Assembly (NCBI GenBank): GCA_013205085.1
Contig: JABMLH010000002.1
Location: forward strand, 685,425-749,424
Reading direction: 5' to 3'
DNA length: 64,000 nt
Source of the DNA: Microbacteriaceae bacterium VKM Ac-2854
GTDB taxonomy: Bacteria > Actinomycetota > Actinomycetes > Actinomycetales > Microbacteriaceae
Numbering within the stretch: position 1 is the stretch's first letter; every line of letters starts with the position of its first letter. Shown here in pieces: positions 50,999-59,299 of this stretch. The notes beneath the pieces are model-generated. The model made no database searches. It was not told the DNA's origin and saw only the letters and a program-made list of their open reading frames with translations. The position numbers and the translations under genes are program-made.

Positions 50999-51072
50999 CG
51001 CAAGCCCTCGATCCCCGATCCGCCGCTGCATAACCTGGATTCATCAGTCGGCTGAGTATTAGGGAGCAGGCC

Positions 51073-51873
51073 ATGGCCACACGCAACGATCGCATCCGCC
51101 AATCCGTCGTCGCCGTCAGCGCGGTGCTGGCGATCATCGGCTCGTTCATCGGTTCGGGCGCCGCCGGCGGCACGAAGATCCAGGACGCGGCGGGCGGTGC
51201 GCTCAGCGCCACCTCCACCCCGATCGCGCCGGACACCCCGGCGTTCTCGATCTGGAGCGTGATCTACCTGGGCCTCGTCGCTTACGCGATCTGGCAGTTC
51301 CTGCCCTCGCAGGCGACGCGCGAGCGACACCGTCGGCTCGGCTACTGGATCGCGGCGAGCCTGCTCCTGAACGCGGCGTGGATCCTCGTGGTGCAGGCCG
51401 GGTTCCTCGCGCTCAGCGTTGTGGTGATCGCGCTGCTGCTCGCGGTGCTGGCGCGCTGCTTCGTGCTGGTCGTGCGCACGGAGTCGGGCGGAGGGCTGGA
51501 TGCGGTGATCACCGACGGCACCGTGGGCCTGTACCTGGGCTGGGTCTGCGTCGCCACCGCCGCGAACGTCACCGCCGCCCTGATCGGTGCGGGCGTCGGC
51601 GGCGCGGACGGCCCGGCCGCCGGCGCGTGGGCGGTCGCGGTTCTCGCCGTGGCGGGGATGGTCGGGCTGCTGCTCGCCGTCACCGGTCGCGGCCGGATCG
51701 CGCCGATGCTCTCGCTCTGCTGGGGCCTCGCCTGGGTGGCTGTGGGCCGCCTCGGCGGCGAGCTGGTGTCAACGCCGGCCGGCGTCGCGGCCCTGGTCGC
51801 CGCCGCCGCGGTGCTCGTCGCCACCGTCGCCGTGCGGCTCACCCGCGGCCGCCGCACCGCCGTCCCGGCCTGA
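51073..51873 (+). CDS. TspO/MBR-like membrane protein
   Basis: 266 residues, more than the usual 160 of TspO because of extra helices. FSIWSVIYLGLVAYAIWQFL and LLNAAWILVVQAGFLALSVV match TspO helices 2 and 3, with the usual Trp-rich pattern. About seven membrane segments are predicted. TspO proteins bind tetrapyrroles, but the ligand here is unknown. It lies 74 bp after the LacI gene and ends before a convergent palindrome. Confidence 0.75.
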   Translation: MATRNDRIRQSVVAVSAVLAIIGSFIGSGAAGGTKIQDAAGGALSATSTPIAPDTPAFSIWSVIYLGLVAYAIWQFLPSQATRERHRRLGYWIAASLLLNAAWILVVQAGFLALSVVVIALLLAVLARCFVLVVRTESGGGLDAVITDGTVGLYLGWVCVATAANVTAALIGAGVGGADGPAAGAWAVAVLAVAGMVGLLLAVTGRGRIAPMLSLCWGLAWVAVGRLGGELVSTPAGVAALVAAAAVLVATVAVRLTRGRRTAVPA

Positions 51874-51900
51874 GCCCCCGTTCTCGCCCCGCCTCATCGC

Positions 51901-51961
51901 CGCGAGATGCCTCTTCTGTACGCGACACGCCGCGCGGGGCGTACCACAGAGACATCTCGCG
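51901..51961. terminator. Palindromic repeat, family A (copy 3)
   Basis: CGCGAGATGCCTCT (51901-51914) and AGAGACATCTCGCG (51948-51961), one mismatch, with the conserved loop GTACGCGACACGCCGCGCG. Here it lies between convergent genes. Confidence 0.82.
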
Positions 51962-52003
51962 GGGATGGTGCCGAACGCGGACCGAGTGAGCGGCTCGCGG
52001 AGT

Positions 52004-52579
52004 TCAGCGCCGCGCCAGCAGCCAGCGCGCGGCGCAGCCGGCGAGCAGGGAGCCGGCCGAACCGACCGCGAGGTCGCCGAGGGTGTCGCGGTAGCCGACG
52101 AAGATGCTCGGATCGAGGAAGGTGTGCCCCGCCCACTCGCCCCACTCCCAGATCACGCCGAGCGTGACGCCGATCGTGGTCGTCAGCACGGCGAGCGCTA
52201 CCCGCGGCAGCTCGGGCAGGGCGCCGAAGCGCTGCAACAGCGCGACGCCGATCACCGCCGAGAGCCCGTTCAGCACGAAGTGCACGGGCAGGTCCCACCA
52301 CCGCACGCTGACGTAGAGCTCGAACACGCTGCTCCACGCGGCGACCAGCACGCTGAGGCCGAACGCGGCGTCGAGGCCGGGGCGGACGCCGAGCATCCGC
52401 GGCAGCACCACGCCGAGCAGGGCGAGCGAGAACATGCCCGCGTCCACCGGCGAGAAGAAGATCAGCGTCACCAGCGCACTCAGAACACCCAGGGCGCGCA
52501 CGCCGTCCGCGAGCCACATCGCGACGCCGCGCGGCGGGCGGAGGAAGTCGTTGTGCAGCCGACGCCAGGGGCCGCTCAT
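52004..52579 (-). CDS. Multi-pass membrane protein, possibly DUF2238-like
   Basis: 191 residues with about five hydrophobic segments ([39 protein letters not shown]). A charged loop [20 protein letters not shown] precedes the last helix. The pattern of acidic residues between the last helices resembles DUF2238 proteins; this is tentative. Its ATG overlaps the stop of the upstream phosphatase/nuclease gene by 4 bp. Confidence 0.65.
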   Translation of the reverse strand: MSGPWRRLHNDFLRPPRGVAMWLADGVRALGVLSALVTLIFFSPVDAGMFSLALLGVVLPRMLGVRPGLDAAFGLSVLVAAWSSVFELYVSVRWWDLPVHFVLNGLSAVIGVALLQRFGALPELPRVALAVLTTTIGVTLGVIWEWGEWAGHTFLDPSIFVGYRDTLGDLAVGSAGSLLAGCAARWLLARR

Positions 52580-53370
52580 GCCGGCACCCGCAGCACGGCC
52601 TGCACGGGCAGGTGATCGGAGGCGGCGAACGCCCCGGCGTTGACGCCGGCGCGCAGCACCCGGATGCCCGGACTCACCAGGATCCAGTCGATCCGCGGCC
52701 CGAGGCGCGGCGCCCGGTAGTTCGCCCAGGTGCCCCACTCCGGCGTCAGCCGTTCGTCGGCGCAGGCCCACGCATCCACCAGGGCGCTCAGCTCCCGGAA
52801 CGGGGCCGAGCCGATCGGGGCGTTCGCGTCCCCGAGCAGGATCGCCGGGCCATCACCCAGCTGCTGCGCGATCATCCGCGCGCCGCGCATCCGCGCCCGC
52901 GCCGAGAGCACGTCGAGGTGCGTCGCGACCATGGTGAACTCCGCTCCGGTCGCGCGATCGCGCAGCCGCGCGATCACCGCGGTGCGCGGGTACGCCGAGC
53001 CCCAACTGCGCGAGCCGGGCACCAGCGGGGCGCTCGACAGGGCGAGCTGGTCCCAGCTGCGCACCTCGAGGCGCTCCTGATCGATGAACAGGGCCACCCG
53101 TTCGCCGCCGAGGCGGGCGTCGCGGCCGTAGCCCAGCCAGGGTCGACCGCCGAGCGCGGCCGACACCGCCTCGAGCTGCGCCGGCATCGCCTCCTGCACG
53201 GCCAGCACGGCGGGCTTCTCCGTCGCCATCAGGCGCCGCACCTCCGCGCGCCGATTCGTCCAGCGATCCGGATGCGCGCGGGGCAGGTGCGGGAACGGGC
53301 GGCGGATGTTCAGCGTCATCACGTGCAGATCCGGCGGCGGGACCGGGCCGACCAGCGGGGCATCCGTCAT
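52576..53370 (-). CDS. Endonuclease/exonuclease/phosphatase family protein
   Basis: 264 residues. The four-layer metallo-hydrolase fold shows [10 protein letters not shown] near the start, [15 protein letters not shown] (metal Glu), [16 protein letters not shown] (GDxN) and [11 protein letters not shown] (terminal SDH). No signal peptide is evident. The substrate could be DNA, a phosphodiester or a lipid head group. It forms a two-gene operon with the downstream membrane protein and is divergent from xylA. Confidence 0.85.
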   Translation of the reverse strand: MTDAPLVGPVPPPDLHVMTLNIRRPFPHLPRAHPDRWTNRRAEVRRLMATEKPAVLAVQEAMPAQLEAVSAALGGRPWLGYGRDARLGGERVALFIDQERLEVRSWDQLALSSAPLVPGSRSWGSAYPRTAVIARLRDRATGAEFTMVATHLDVLSARARMRGARMIAQQLGDGPAILLGDANAPIGSAPFRELSALVDAWACADERLTPEWGTWANYRAPRLGPRIDWILVSPGIRVLRAGVNAGAFAASDHLPVQAVLRVPA

Positions 53371-53443
53371 GCCTCCAGGCTACGGGGCGCGCCGGATGCG
53401 ACTTTCGGGCTTGCGTCTTGCGCATCCGTCCGCTCCTGCCATA

Positions 53444-53457
53444 TGTTGGCTGCAACA
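53444..53457. promoter_or_regulatory. Inverted repeat upstream of xylA, candidate operator
   Basis: TGTTGGCTGCAACA: 5-bp arms around GCTG, 37 bp before the xylA start. The ROK regulator at 33214 is one candidate binder; this is not proven. Confidence 0.4.
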
Positions 53458-53493
53458 ACAATTCGGCGACGTCGCCGGAAAGGAACGGATCCC

Positions 53494-54684
53494 ATGTCCC
53501 TCACCCCCACCCGCGAAGACAAGTTCTCGTTCGGGCTCTGGACGATCGGCTACAACGGCACGGATCCGTTCGGCGGCCCGACCCGGCCCCCTTTGGACGT
53601 GGTGCACGCGGTCGAGAAGCTCAGCGAGCTCGGCGCCTACGGCCTCACCTTCCACGACGACGACCTCTTCGCCTTCGGCTCCACGGATGCCGAGCGCCAG
53701 AACCAGATCGACCGCCTGAAGCAGGTACTCGCGGACACCGGCGTGATCGTGCCGATGGTCACCACCAACCTCTTCTCCGCCCCCGTGTTCAAGGACGGCG
53801 GCTTCACCTCCAACGACCGCGCCGTGCGCCGCTTCGCGCTGCGCAAGGTGCTGCGCAACCTCGACCTCGCCGCCGAGCTGGGCGCCAAGACCTTCGTGAT
53901 GTGGGGTGGGCGCGAGGGCGCGGAGTACGACTCCGCCAAGGATGTGCGCTCGGCCCTCGAGCGCTACCGCGAGGCCGTGAACCTGCTCGGCGACTACGTC
54001 ACCGACAAGGGCTACGACATCCGCTTCGCGATCGAGCCCAAGCCCAACGAGCCGCGCGGCGACATCCTGCTGCCGACCCTCGGCCACGCGATCGCCTTCA
54101 TCAATTCGTTGGAGCGCCCCGAGCTGGTCGGCGTGAACCCCGAGGTCGGTCATGAGCAGATGGCCGGGCTGAACTTCACCGCCGGCATCGCCCAGGCGCT
54201 GTACCACGGCAAGCTCTTCCACATCGACCTCAACGGTCAGCGCGGCATCAAGTACGACCAGGACCTCGTCTTCGGTCACGGCGACCTGCACAACGCGTTC
54301 TCGCTGGTGGACCTGCTGGAGAACGGCGGCCCGAACGGCGTGCCCGCCTACGACGGCCCGCGCCACTTCGACTACAAGCCCTCGCGCACTGAGGACGAGA
54401 CCGGCGTCTGGGACTCGGCCGCGGCGAACATGCGCACCTACCTGCTGCTGAAGGAGCGCGCCGCCGCCTTCCGCGCCGACCCCGAGGTGCAGGAGGCGCT
54501 CGCCGCCGCCAAGGTGGCCGAGCTGGCCCAGCCCACGTTGAACGAGGGCGAGAGCTACGACGACCTCCTCGCCGATACGACGGCGTACGAGTCCTTCGAC
54601 GCCGATGCCTATCTCGGTGGCAAGGGCTTCGGCTTCGTCCGCCTGCAGCAGCTCGCCACCGAGCACCTCCTCGGCGCCCGCTAG
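53494..54684 (+). CDS. xylA: Xylose isomerase
   Basis: 396 residues, the actinobacterial class. [11 protein letters not shown] (catalytic His), [19 protein letters not shown] (metal Glu), [15 protein letters not shown] (metal Glu/His) and [12 protein letters not shown] (metal Asp) are all present, so the enzyme looks active. It converts D-xylose to D-xylulose in the cytoplasm. AAAGGA precedes the ATG. Followed on the same strand by xylB, with a family C palindrome in the 79-bp gap. Confidence 0.97.
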   Translation: MSLTPTREDKFSFGLWTIGYNGTDPFGGPTRPPLDVVHAVEKLSELGAYGLTFHDDDLFAFGSTDAERQNQIDRLKQVLADTGVIVPMVTTNLFSAPVFKDGGFTSNDRAVRRFALRKVLRNLDLAAELGAKTFVMWGGREGAEYDSAKDVRSALERYREAVNLLGDYVTDKGYDIRFAIEPKPNEPRGDILLPTLGHAIAFINSLERPELVGVNPEVGHEQMAGLNFTAGIAQALYHGKLFHIDLNGQRGIKYDQDLVFGHGDLHNAFSLVDLLENGGPNGVPAYDGPRHFDYKPSRTEDETGVWDSAAANMRTYLLLKERAAAFRADPEVQEALAAAKVAELAQPTLNEGESYDDLLADTTAYESFDADAYLGGKGFGFVRLQQLATEHLLGAR

Positions 54685-54696
54685 CCCACACCCCCA

Positions 54697-54739
54697 CGAA
54701 AAGTTGCAGCCCTGGGCCGCCCAGGGCTGCAACTTTTCG
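54697..54739. repeat. Palindromic repeat, family C (copy 3), between xylA and xylB
   Basis: Perfect 19-bp arms CGAAAAGTTGCAGCCCTGG (54697-54715) and complement (54721-54739), 5-nt loop. Could set the xylA:xylB mRNA ratio. Confidence 0.9.
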
Positions 54740-54763
54740 CCAAGAACACGAAAGGACGACGCG

Positions 54764-56269
54764 ATGACGCTCGTCGCCGGAGTCGATTCGTCGACGCAGA
54801 GTTGCAAGGTGGTCGTCAGGGACCTGGAGACGGGGCGCGCCATGCGGACGGGGCGCGCGGCGCATCCGGACGGGACCGAGGTGGATCCCGCCGCCTGGTG
54901 GGATGCGCTGCTCGCGGCCATCGCGGACGCAGGCGGGCTCGACGACGTCGCGGCGATCTCGGTCGGCGGGCAGCAGCACGGCATGGTGGTGCTGGATACC
55001 GACGGCCGGGTGATCCGGCCCGCCCTGCTCTGGAACGACACCCGCAGCGCCCCGGCCGCGCGTGACCTGATCGCGGAGCTGGGCGCGGCTGAGTGGGCCC
55101 GGCGCACCGGCTCCGTCCCGGTCGCCTCGTTCACCGCGACGAAGCTGCGCTGGCTCCGGGACGCCGAGCCCGAGAACGCGGCCCGGGTCGCGGCGGTCGC
55201 GCTGCCGCACGATTGGCTGAGCTGGCGACTGCTCGGCTACGGCCCCGCGGACGAGTCGCCGCTCGGTCCAGACCTCGAGGCGCTGTGCACCGACCGCTCG
55301 GATGCGTCCGGCACCTCGTACTGGGGCGCCGATGGCTACGACCTCGAGCTCTTCGAGCGCGCCTTGGGGCGGCCAGCACGGGAGGCGGCGGGCGCCGGTG
55401 TGCGAAACGAAGGACGGGACGAGATCGCACTCCTCCCCCGCGTGCTCGGACCCGCGGAATCATGCGGATCGACAGCGGAGCCACGAGGTGACGATGCGCA
55501 CGATCCTTCGTTTCGTACACTCCCGGCCGGCATCCTCGTCGGCCCGGGCGCCGGCGACAACGCCGGAGCCGCGCTCGGCCTCGGCGCGCAGGCCGGCGAC
55601 GTGGTCGTCAGCATCGGCACCAGTGGCACCGTCTTCGCCGTCACGGATGCGCCCACCCGCGACGAATCGGGTACGGTCGCGGGATTCGCGGACGCCAGCG
55701 GACGCTACCTGCCGCTGATCGCGACGCTGAACGCGGCGCGGGTGCTCGCATCCACCGCCGCCCTGCTCGGTGTCGACTTCGACGAGCTGGGCGAACTCGC
55801 GCTGCACGCGGAGCCCGGCGCCGGCGGACTCGTCCTGGTGCCCTACTTCGAGGGCGAGCGGACCCCGAACCTGCCCGACGCCACCGCGAGTCTGCGCGGC
55901 ATGACGCTGGCCGCGACCACCCGCCCGAACCTCGCCCGCGCCGCGATCGAGGGGATGCTCTGCGGCCTGGCCGACGGTCTCGACGCCGTTCGGAGTCAGG
56001 GCGTCGCGGCCGCGCGCATCCTGCTGATCGGCGGCGCAGCGCAGAATCCCGCCGTGCAGTCGATCGCGGCCCAGGTCTTCGACGTCCCGGTCGTTGTGCC
56101 GACCCCCGGTGAATACGTGGCCGACGGCGCCGCCGTGCAGGCCGCGTGGACGCTGACCGGCGAGCGCCCCGCGTGGACGGTGACCACCTCGGCCGAGCCG
56201 ACCCCCGATCACCGTGCGGTCATCGGCGAGCAGTACGCGCGATACGCGGGTGAGGCGACCGGAGGCTGA
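54764..56269 (+). CDS. xylB: Xylulokinase with an in-frame palindromic insert
   Basis: 501 residues, FGGY kinase. [15 protein letters not shown] (phosphate loop), [25 protein letters not shown] (substrate Asp) and [13 protein letters not shown] are intact, as are [14 protein letters not shown] and [13 protein letters not shown]. It phosphorylates xylulose for the pentose phosphate pathway. A stretch after GAG in [11 protein letters not shown] (about 212-252) is unusual: the DNA there (55398-55520) is a palindrome of the intergenic type, read through without a stop. It includes the region around [13 protein letters not shown], where other xylulokinases have a short linker before [14 protein letters not shown], so part of the linker has been rewritten. 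Fold integrity is expected, since the change lies in a surface linker (inference). Confidence 0.93.
   Translation: MTLVAGVDSSTQSCKVVVRDLETGRAMRTGRAAHPDGTEVDPAAWWDALLAAIADAGGLDDVAAISVGGQQHGMVVLDTDGRVIRPALLWNDTRSAPAARDLIAELGAAEWARRTGSVPVASFTATKLRWLRDAEPENAARVAAVALPHDWLSWRLLGYGPADESPLGPDLEALCTDRSDASGTSYWGADGYDLELFERALGRPAREAAGAGVRNEGRDEIALLPRVLGPAESCGSTAEPRGDDAHDPSFRTLPAGILVGPGAGDNAGAALGLGAQAGDVVVSIGTSGTVFAVTDAPTRDESGTVAGFADASGRYLPLIATLNAARVLASTAALLGVDFDELGELALHAEPGAGGLVLVPYFEGERTPNLPDATASLRGMTLAATTRPNLARAAIEGMLCGLADGLDAVRSQGVAAARILLIGGAAQNPAVQSIAAQVFDVPVVVPTPGEYVADGAAVQAAWTLTGERPAWTVTTSAEPTPDHRAVIGEQYARYAGEATGG
55398..55520. repeat. Palindromic element inside the xylB coding sequence
   Basis: GTGTGCGAAACGAAGGA (55398-55414) and TCCTTCGTTTCGTACAC (55504-55520) are inverted arms with one mismatch. 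The 89-bp centre includes CCGCGGAATCATGCGGAT, resembling elements in the gene-free region 16184-16445. The whole 123 bp is a multiple of three and carries no stop in the xylB frame. Confidence 0.85.
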
Positions 56270-56282
56270 CCCGAAGTCGGCG

Positions 56283-56936
56283 TCAGGCCCGCGACGTCTC
56301 GGCCGACGGCCCCGAAGGCGCGGCGACACCGATGCCGCCGACCGGCTCCCCCGCCCAGGTCAGTACCGTCCAGTCCGTGCCGCTGCCCTCCAGCACGACC
56401 ACGCCGGTGTTGTCGATCGCGTGCTCCGCGATGAACTCCGCGTCCAGGTTCGCCCCGCGCAGCCCAGTCCAGCAGCGGATCGCCGCGCCATGGCTGACCA
56501 CCACAACGGACTCGTGCCCGGCCGCCGCCAACTCCGCGATCACGGCGTCGTAGCGCTCGAAGAACTCCGCGCCGCTCTCGCCCCCGGGCATCCGCACGTC
56601 CAGCTCGCCCTCGGCCCAGCGGAACACGGTGCCCATGTACAGCCGCACCGACTCCTCGTCGCTCTTCATCTCCAGGTCGCCGGAGGTGATCTCGCGCACC
56701 CCGGCCCGCTCCACCGGCACCAGGCCGCGCTCGGCGACGAGCGGCGCGGCCGTGAGGTGCGTGCGCACCATGTTCGAGACGGCGATCGCGTCGATCCGCT
56801 CGCCCTCGAGCACCGCCGGCACCGCCGCCGCCTGCTCCAGCCCCAGCTCGGTCAGGCCGGGGCCCGGGATGCGGGTGTCGAGCAATCCGTCGACATTGGA
56901 GGGGGTCTGGCCGTGCCGGATCAGGATGAGACGCAT
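56283..56936 (-). CDS. Histidine phosphatase family protein
   Basis: 217 residues. Phosphoglycerate-mutase-like fold: the catalytic LILIRHGQTPSNVDG (His) at the N-terminus, the second His in VVVSHGAAIRCW, and the acid residue region around GESGAEFFERYDAV. Members range from phosphoglycerate mutases to nucleotide and sugar phosphatases; the substrate is unknown. It lies 9 bp downstream of adk on the same strand, so they are probably co-transcribed. Confidence 0.88.
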   Translation of the reverse strand: MRLILIRHGQTPSNVDGLLDTRIPGPGLTELGLEQAAAVPAVLEGERIDAIAVSNMVRTHLTAAPLVAERGLVPVERAGVREITSGDLEMKSDEESVRLYMGTVFRWAEGELDVRMPGGESGAEFFERYDAVIAELAAAGHESVVVVSHGAAIRCWTGLRGANLDAEFIAEHAIDNTGVVVLEGSGTDWTVLTWAGEPVGGIGVAAPSGPSAETSRA

Positions 56937-56945
56937 TGCTCCACG

Positions 56946-57509
56946 CTATCGCGCGGCGACGACAGCCTCCCGGACCCGCTCCGCGACGTCGTCCGGAGTG
57001 CCGTCGCCGGGAACGCGCACCAGGCAGCCGCGCTCGTCGTAGACGTCGACCAACGCGGCGGTCTCGCGCTCGTACACGGCGATGCGGTGCCGGATCACCT
57101 CGGGGGTGTCGTCGGCGCGGCCCTGCTCGGCGGCGCGCGCCTCCAACCGCACCACGATGTCGTCGACGTCGGCGGTCAGCAGCACAACGCGATGAACACC
57201 GCCGTCGCCGAGGATCCGATCGAGTTCGAGCACCTGCGCCTGCGTGCGCGGGTAGCCGTCCAGGATGAATCCGGCCCGGGCATCCGCATGACCCAGCCGG
57301 TCGATCACCACCGCGTTCGTGGTCTCGTCGGGCACGTAGTGTCCCGAGGCGATCAGCTCGCGCAACTCGATGCCGAGCGCGGTCTCGGTGCGGACGTGCT
57401 CACGGAAGAGGTCGCCGGTGGAGATCGCGGGGATGCCCAGGTGGGCGGCCAGGCGAGCGGCCTGCGTTCCCTTGCCCACGCCGGGTGGGCCCATCATAAC
57501 GATCCTCAT
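56946..57509 (-). CDS. adk: Adenylate kinase, short form
   Basis: 187 residues. P-loop GPPGVGKGTQAARLA, AMP-binding STGDLFREHVRTETALG and FILDGYPRTQAQ, and the Arg-containing GRADDTPEVIRHR of a short lid. The short lid lacks the Zn-binding insertion of long adenylate kinases. It catalyses ATP + AMP to 2 ADP. In many actinobacteria the main adk lies in the ribosomal protein/secY cluster; here it is outside, so it may be a second copy (inference). Operon with the histidine phosphatase. Confidence 0.93.
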   Translation of the reverse strand: MRIVMMGPPGVGKGTQAARLAAHLGIPAISTGDLFREHVRTETALGIELRELIASGHYVPDETTNAVVIDRLGHADARAGFILDGYPRTQAQVLELDRILGDGGVHRVVLLTADVDDIVVRLEARAAEQGRADDTPEVIRHRIAVYERETAALVDVYDERGCLVRVPGDGTPDDVAERVREAVVAAR

Positions 57510-57530
57510 CCGCTTACCCCTCGGTCCTGC

Positions 57531-57575
57531 CGCGCGACGCCGCGCGGTTCGTGTGCGAGGAGGATACCTCGCGGA
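57531..57575. repeat. Decayed family A repeat (right half)
   Basis: CGCGACGCCGCGCGGTTCGT followed by GAGGAGGATACCTCGCGGA matches the loop and right arm of family A. The left arm is not recognisable. Located between adk and the next gene on the same strand. Confidence 0.4.
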
Positions 57576-57578
57576 GGG

Positions 57579-57974
57579 TTACGGATGATTGCGAAGTCCG
57601 GCGGATCCCATCAGTTTCTGCACGCTCATCCTGAGCACGACCCGCTCCGGGTTCACGCGCGGCTGCCGGTAGCGCCGTGCGTAGCGCGCGACCGCATCCG
57701 CGACGGCGTCGGGATCGTCGTCGACCACGGCGGGGCCCGACAGCGAGAGCCAGCGCGCCCCTTCGAACTGGCTCACGGAGGCGTAGCCGGTGCGTCGGAT
57801 GTTCCAGGCCTTCCGCGTGCCGCCGCCCGTGATGATCCGCACGGTGTCGTCGCTGGGCTCGAAGGTGAAGCCGACGGGCACCGCGTGGATGCCGCCGTCC
57901 GGCCCGAAGGTCGAGAGCACGGCGAGGTGGTAGGCGGTGACGAAGGCGAGGCCGTCGGCGGTCAGGGCGGTCAT
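57579..57974 (-). CDS. Pyridoxamine-5'-phosphate oxidase-like flavoprotein
   Basis: 131 residues with the split-barrel fold: FVTAYHLAVLSTFGPDGGIH, then VGFTFEPSDDTVRIITG, RKAWNIRRTGYASVSQF and ARYARRYRQPRVNPERVVL. It resembles the actinobacterial F420-dependent or FMN-binding Rv1155-type proteins of about 130-150 residues. Cofactor and substrate are not determined. ATG 57974; divergent from a LacI gene. Confidence 0.82.
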   Translation of the reverse strand: MTALTADGLAFVTAYHLAVLSTFGPDGGIHAVPVGFTFEPSDDTVRIITGGGTRKAWNIRRTGYASVSQFEGARWLSLSGPAVVDDDPDAVADAVARYARRYRQPRVNPERVVLRMSVQKLMGSAGLRNHP

Positions 57975-58088
57975 CCGGCCACCGTACCCGAGTCGGAGAT
58001 ACAGGGCCGGGACGTATATGAGGGCGAGATGAGCGGATGAGAGCGCGATCTTCGCCGCGCATCCTGTATTTCCGCGGACGACACTCCC

Positions 58089-58103
58089 GGGCAAGCCTTT
58101 TCC
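58089..58103. promoter_or_regulatory. Candidate operator before the LacI gene at 58154
   Basis: GGGCAAGCCTTTTCC, matching the complement of GGAAACCGCTTGCCC at 61746-61760 in 13 of 15 positions. This suggests that one LacI controls its own gene and the 61834 operon. Confidence 0.55.
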
Positions 58104-58153
58104 CTCCCCCGCCGCCGCTGTGCCAGAATGACCAGCAACCCGAGGGAGGGCCC

Positions 58154-59185
58154 ATGACCGACGCACCACGCACCTCCGCGGTCACCCTGCACGACGTGGC
58201 GCGCGAGGCGGGCGTCTCCCTCGCCACCGCCTCCCGCTCGCTCAACGGCAGCACCCGCAAGGTGAACGAGGAGTACCGCTCCCGCGTCGTCGCCGCGGCG
58301 ACCAAGCTCGGCTATTCGGCGAACCTCTCGGCGCAGGCGGTGGCGAAGGGCTCGACCAACACCGTCGCCCTCCTGGTCAGCGACATCGCCGACCCCTACT
58401 TCTCGACGATCGCGTCGGGGGTGATCCGCGCCGCCGAGGCCTCCGGCCTGGTCGTCACCATGGCCGTCACGGGCCGCGATCCGCAGCGCGAACTCGACAT
58501 CGTGCGCACCCTCCGCGGCGGGCGCCCGCGGGTGATCATCCTGGCCGGCAGCCGGTTCGCGGATGAGGAGGCGCACGACGCCCTGGTCGCGGAGTTGCGC
58601 TCGTTCCAGCGCACCGGCGGCAAGGTCGTGATGATCAGCCAGGGCTCGCTGCCCTTCCCGACCGTGCAGCTCGACAACCGCGCCGGCGCGCGCGATCTCG
58701 CCGAGGCGCTCGTCGGGCTGGGCTACCGCCGCTTCGCGATCATCGCCGGCAGCTCGACCCTGCTCACCTCCGTGGATCGCGTCGCGGGCTTCCGCGAGGG
58801 CCTCGCCGCCCACGACCTCGCCATCGACGACGCCCTCGTCGCGGAGTCCTCGTTCACGCGCGACGGCGGCTACGAGTCCGCGACCGCCCTGCTCGCCGCA
58901 CACGCCGACGAGATCGACTGCGTCTTCGCGGTCAACGACGTGATGGCGATGGGCGTGACGTCGGCGATGCGCGCGCTCGGTATCACTCCGGGTTCCGGCA
59001 TCGCCGTGGCCGGCTTCGACGACATCCCCACCGTGCAGGATGTCAGTCCCGCACTGACCACGGTCGCCGTCCCCCTGGCCGCGCTCGGCGAACGCTCGCT
59101 CGCTCTGGCCCTCGGCGCGGATGCCGATGCCGCCGACCCGATCGGCACCAGCGTCGTCCTGCGCGCCTCCACGCCGCGGCGCTGA
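58154..59185 (+). CDS. LacI family regulator
   Basis: 343 residues. HTH VTLHDVAREAGVSLATASRSLNG, hinge SANLSAQAVAKGSTNTVAL, effector domain with typical VNDVMAMGVTSAMRALG and GIAVAGFDDIPTVQDVSPAL. ATG 58154 follows GAGGGAGGG. No sugar gene is immediately adjacent, but a matching operator lies before the Gfo/Idh/MocA-DUF993 operon 2.6 kb downstream, which is its likely target. Confidence 0.9.
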   Translation: MTDAPRTSAVTLHDVAREAGVSLATASRSLNGSTRKVNEEYRSRVVAAATKLGYSANLSAQAVAKGSTNTVALLVSDIADPYFSTIASGVIRAAEASGLVVTMAVTGRDPQRELDIVRTLRGGRPRVIILAGSRFADEEAHDALVAELRSFQRTGGKVVMISQGSLPFPTVQLDNRAGARDLAEALVGLGYRRFAIIAGSSTLLTSVDRVAGFREGLAAHDLAIDDALVAESSFTRDGGYESATALLAAHADEIDCVFAVNDVMAMGVTSAMRALGITPGSGIAVAGFDDIPTVQDVSPALTTVAVPLAALGERSLALALGADADAADPIGTSVVLRASTPRR

Positions 59186-59206
59186 CGCCCGGCCCCCATC
59201 CCCTCC

Positions 59207-59248
59207 CGAATAGTTGCAGGTCGGCGCGGGTCGGCCTGCAACTTTTCG
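59207..59248. terminator. Palindromic repeat, family C (copy 4)
   Basis: CGAATAGTTGCAGG (59207-59220) and CCTGCAACTTTTCG (59235-59248), one mismatch. It lies between convergent genes. Two short direct repeats of TTTCGCCAG-A/C-AGGGGCGCG follow (59244, 59278). Confidence 0.75.
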
Positions 59249-59299
59249 CCAGCAGGGGCGCGTGCCCAGCGTGTCCGTTTCGCCAGAAGGGGCGCGCGC

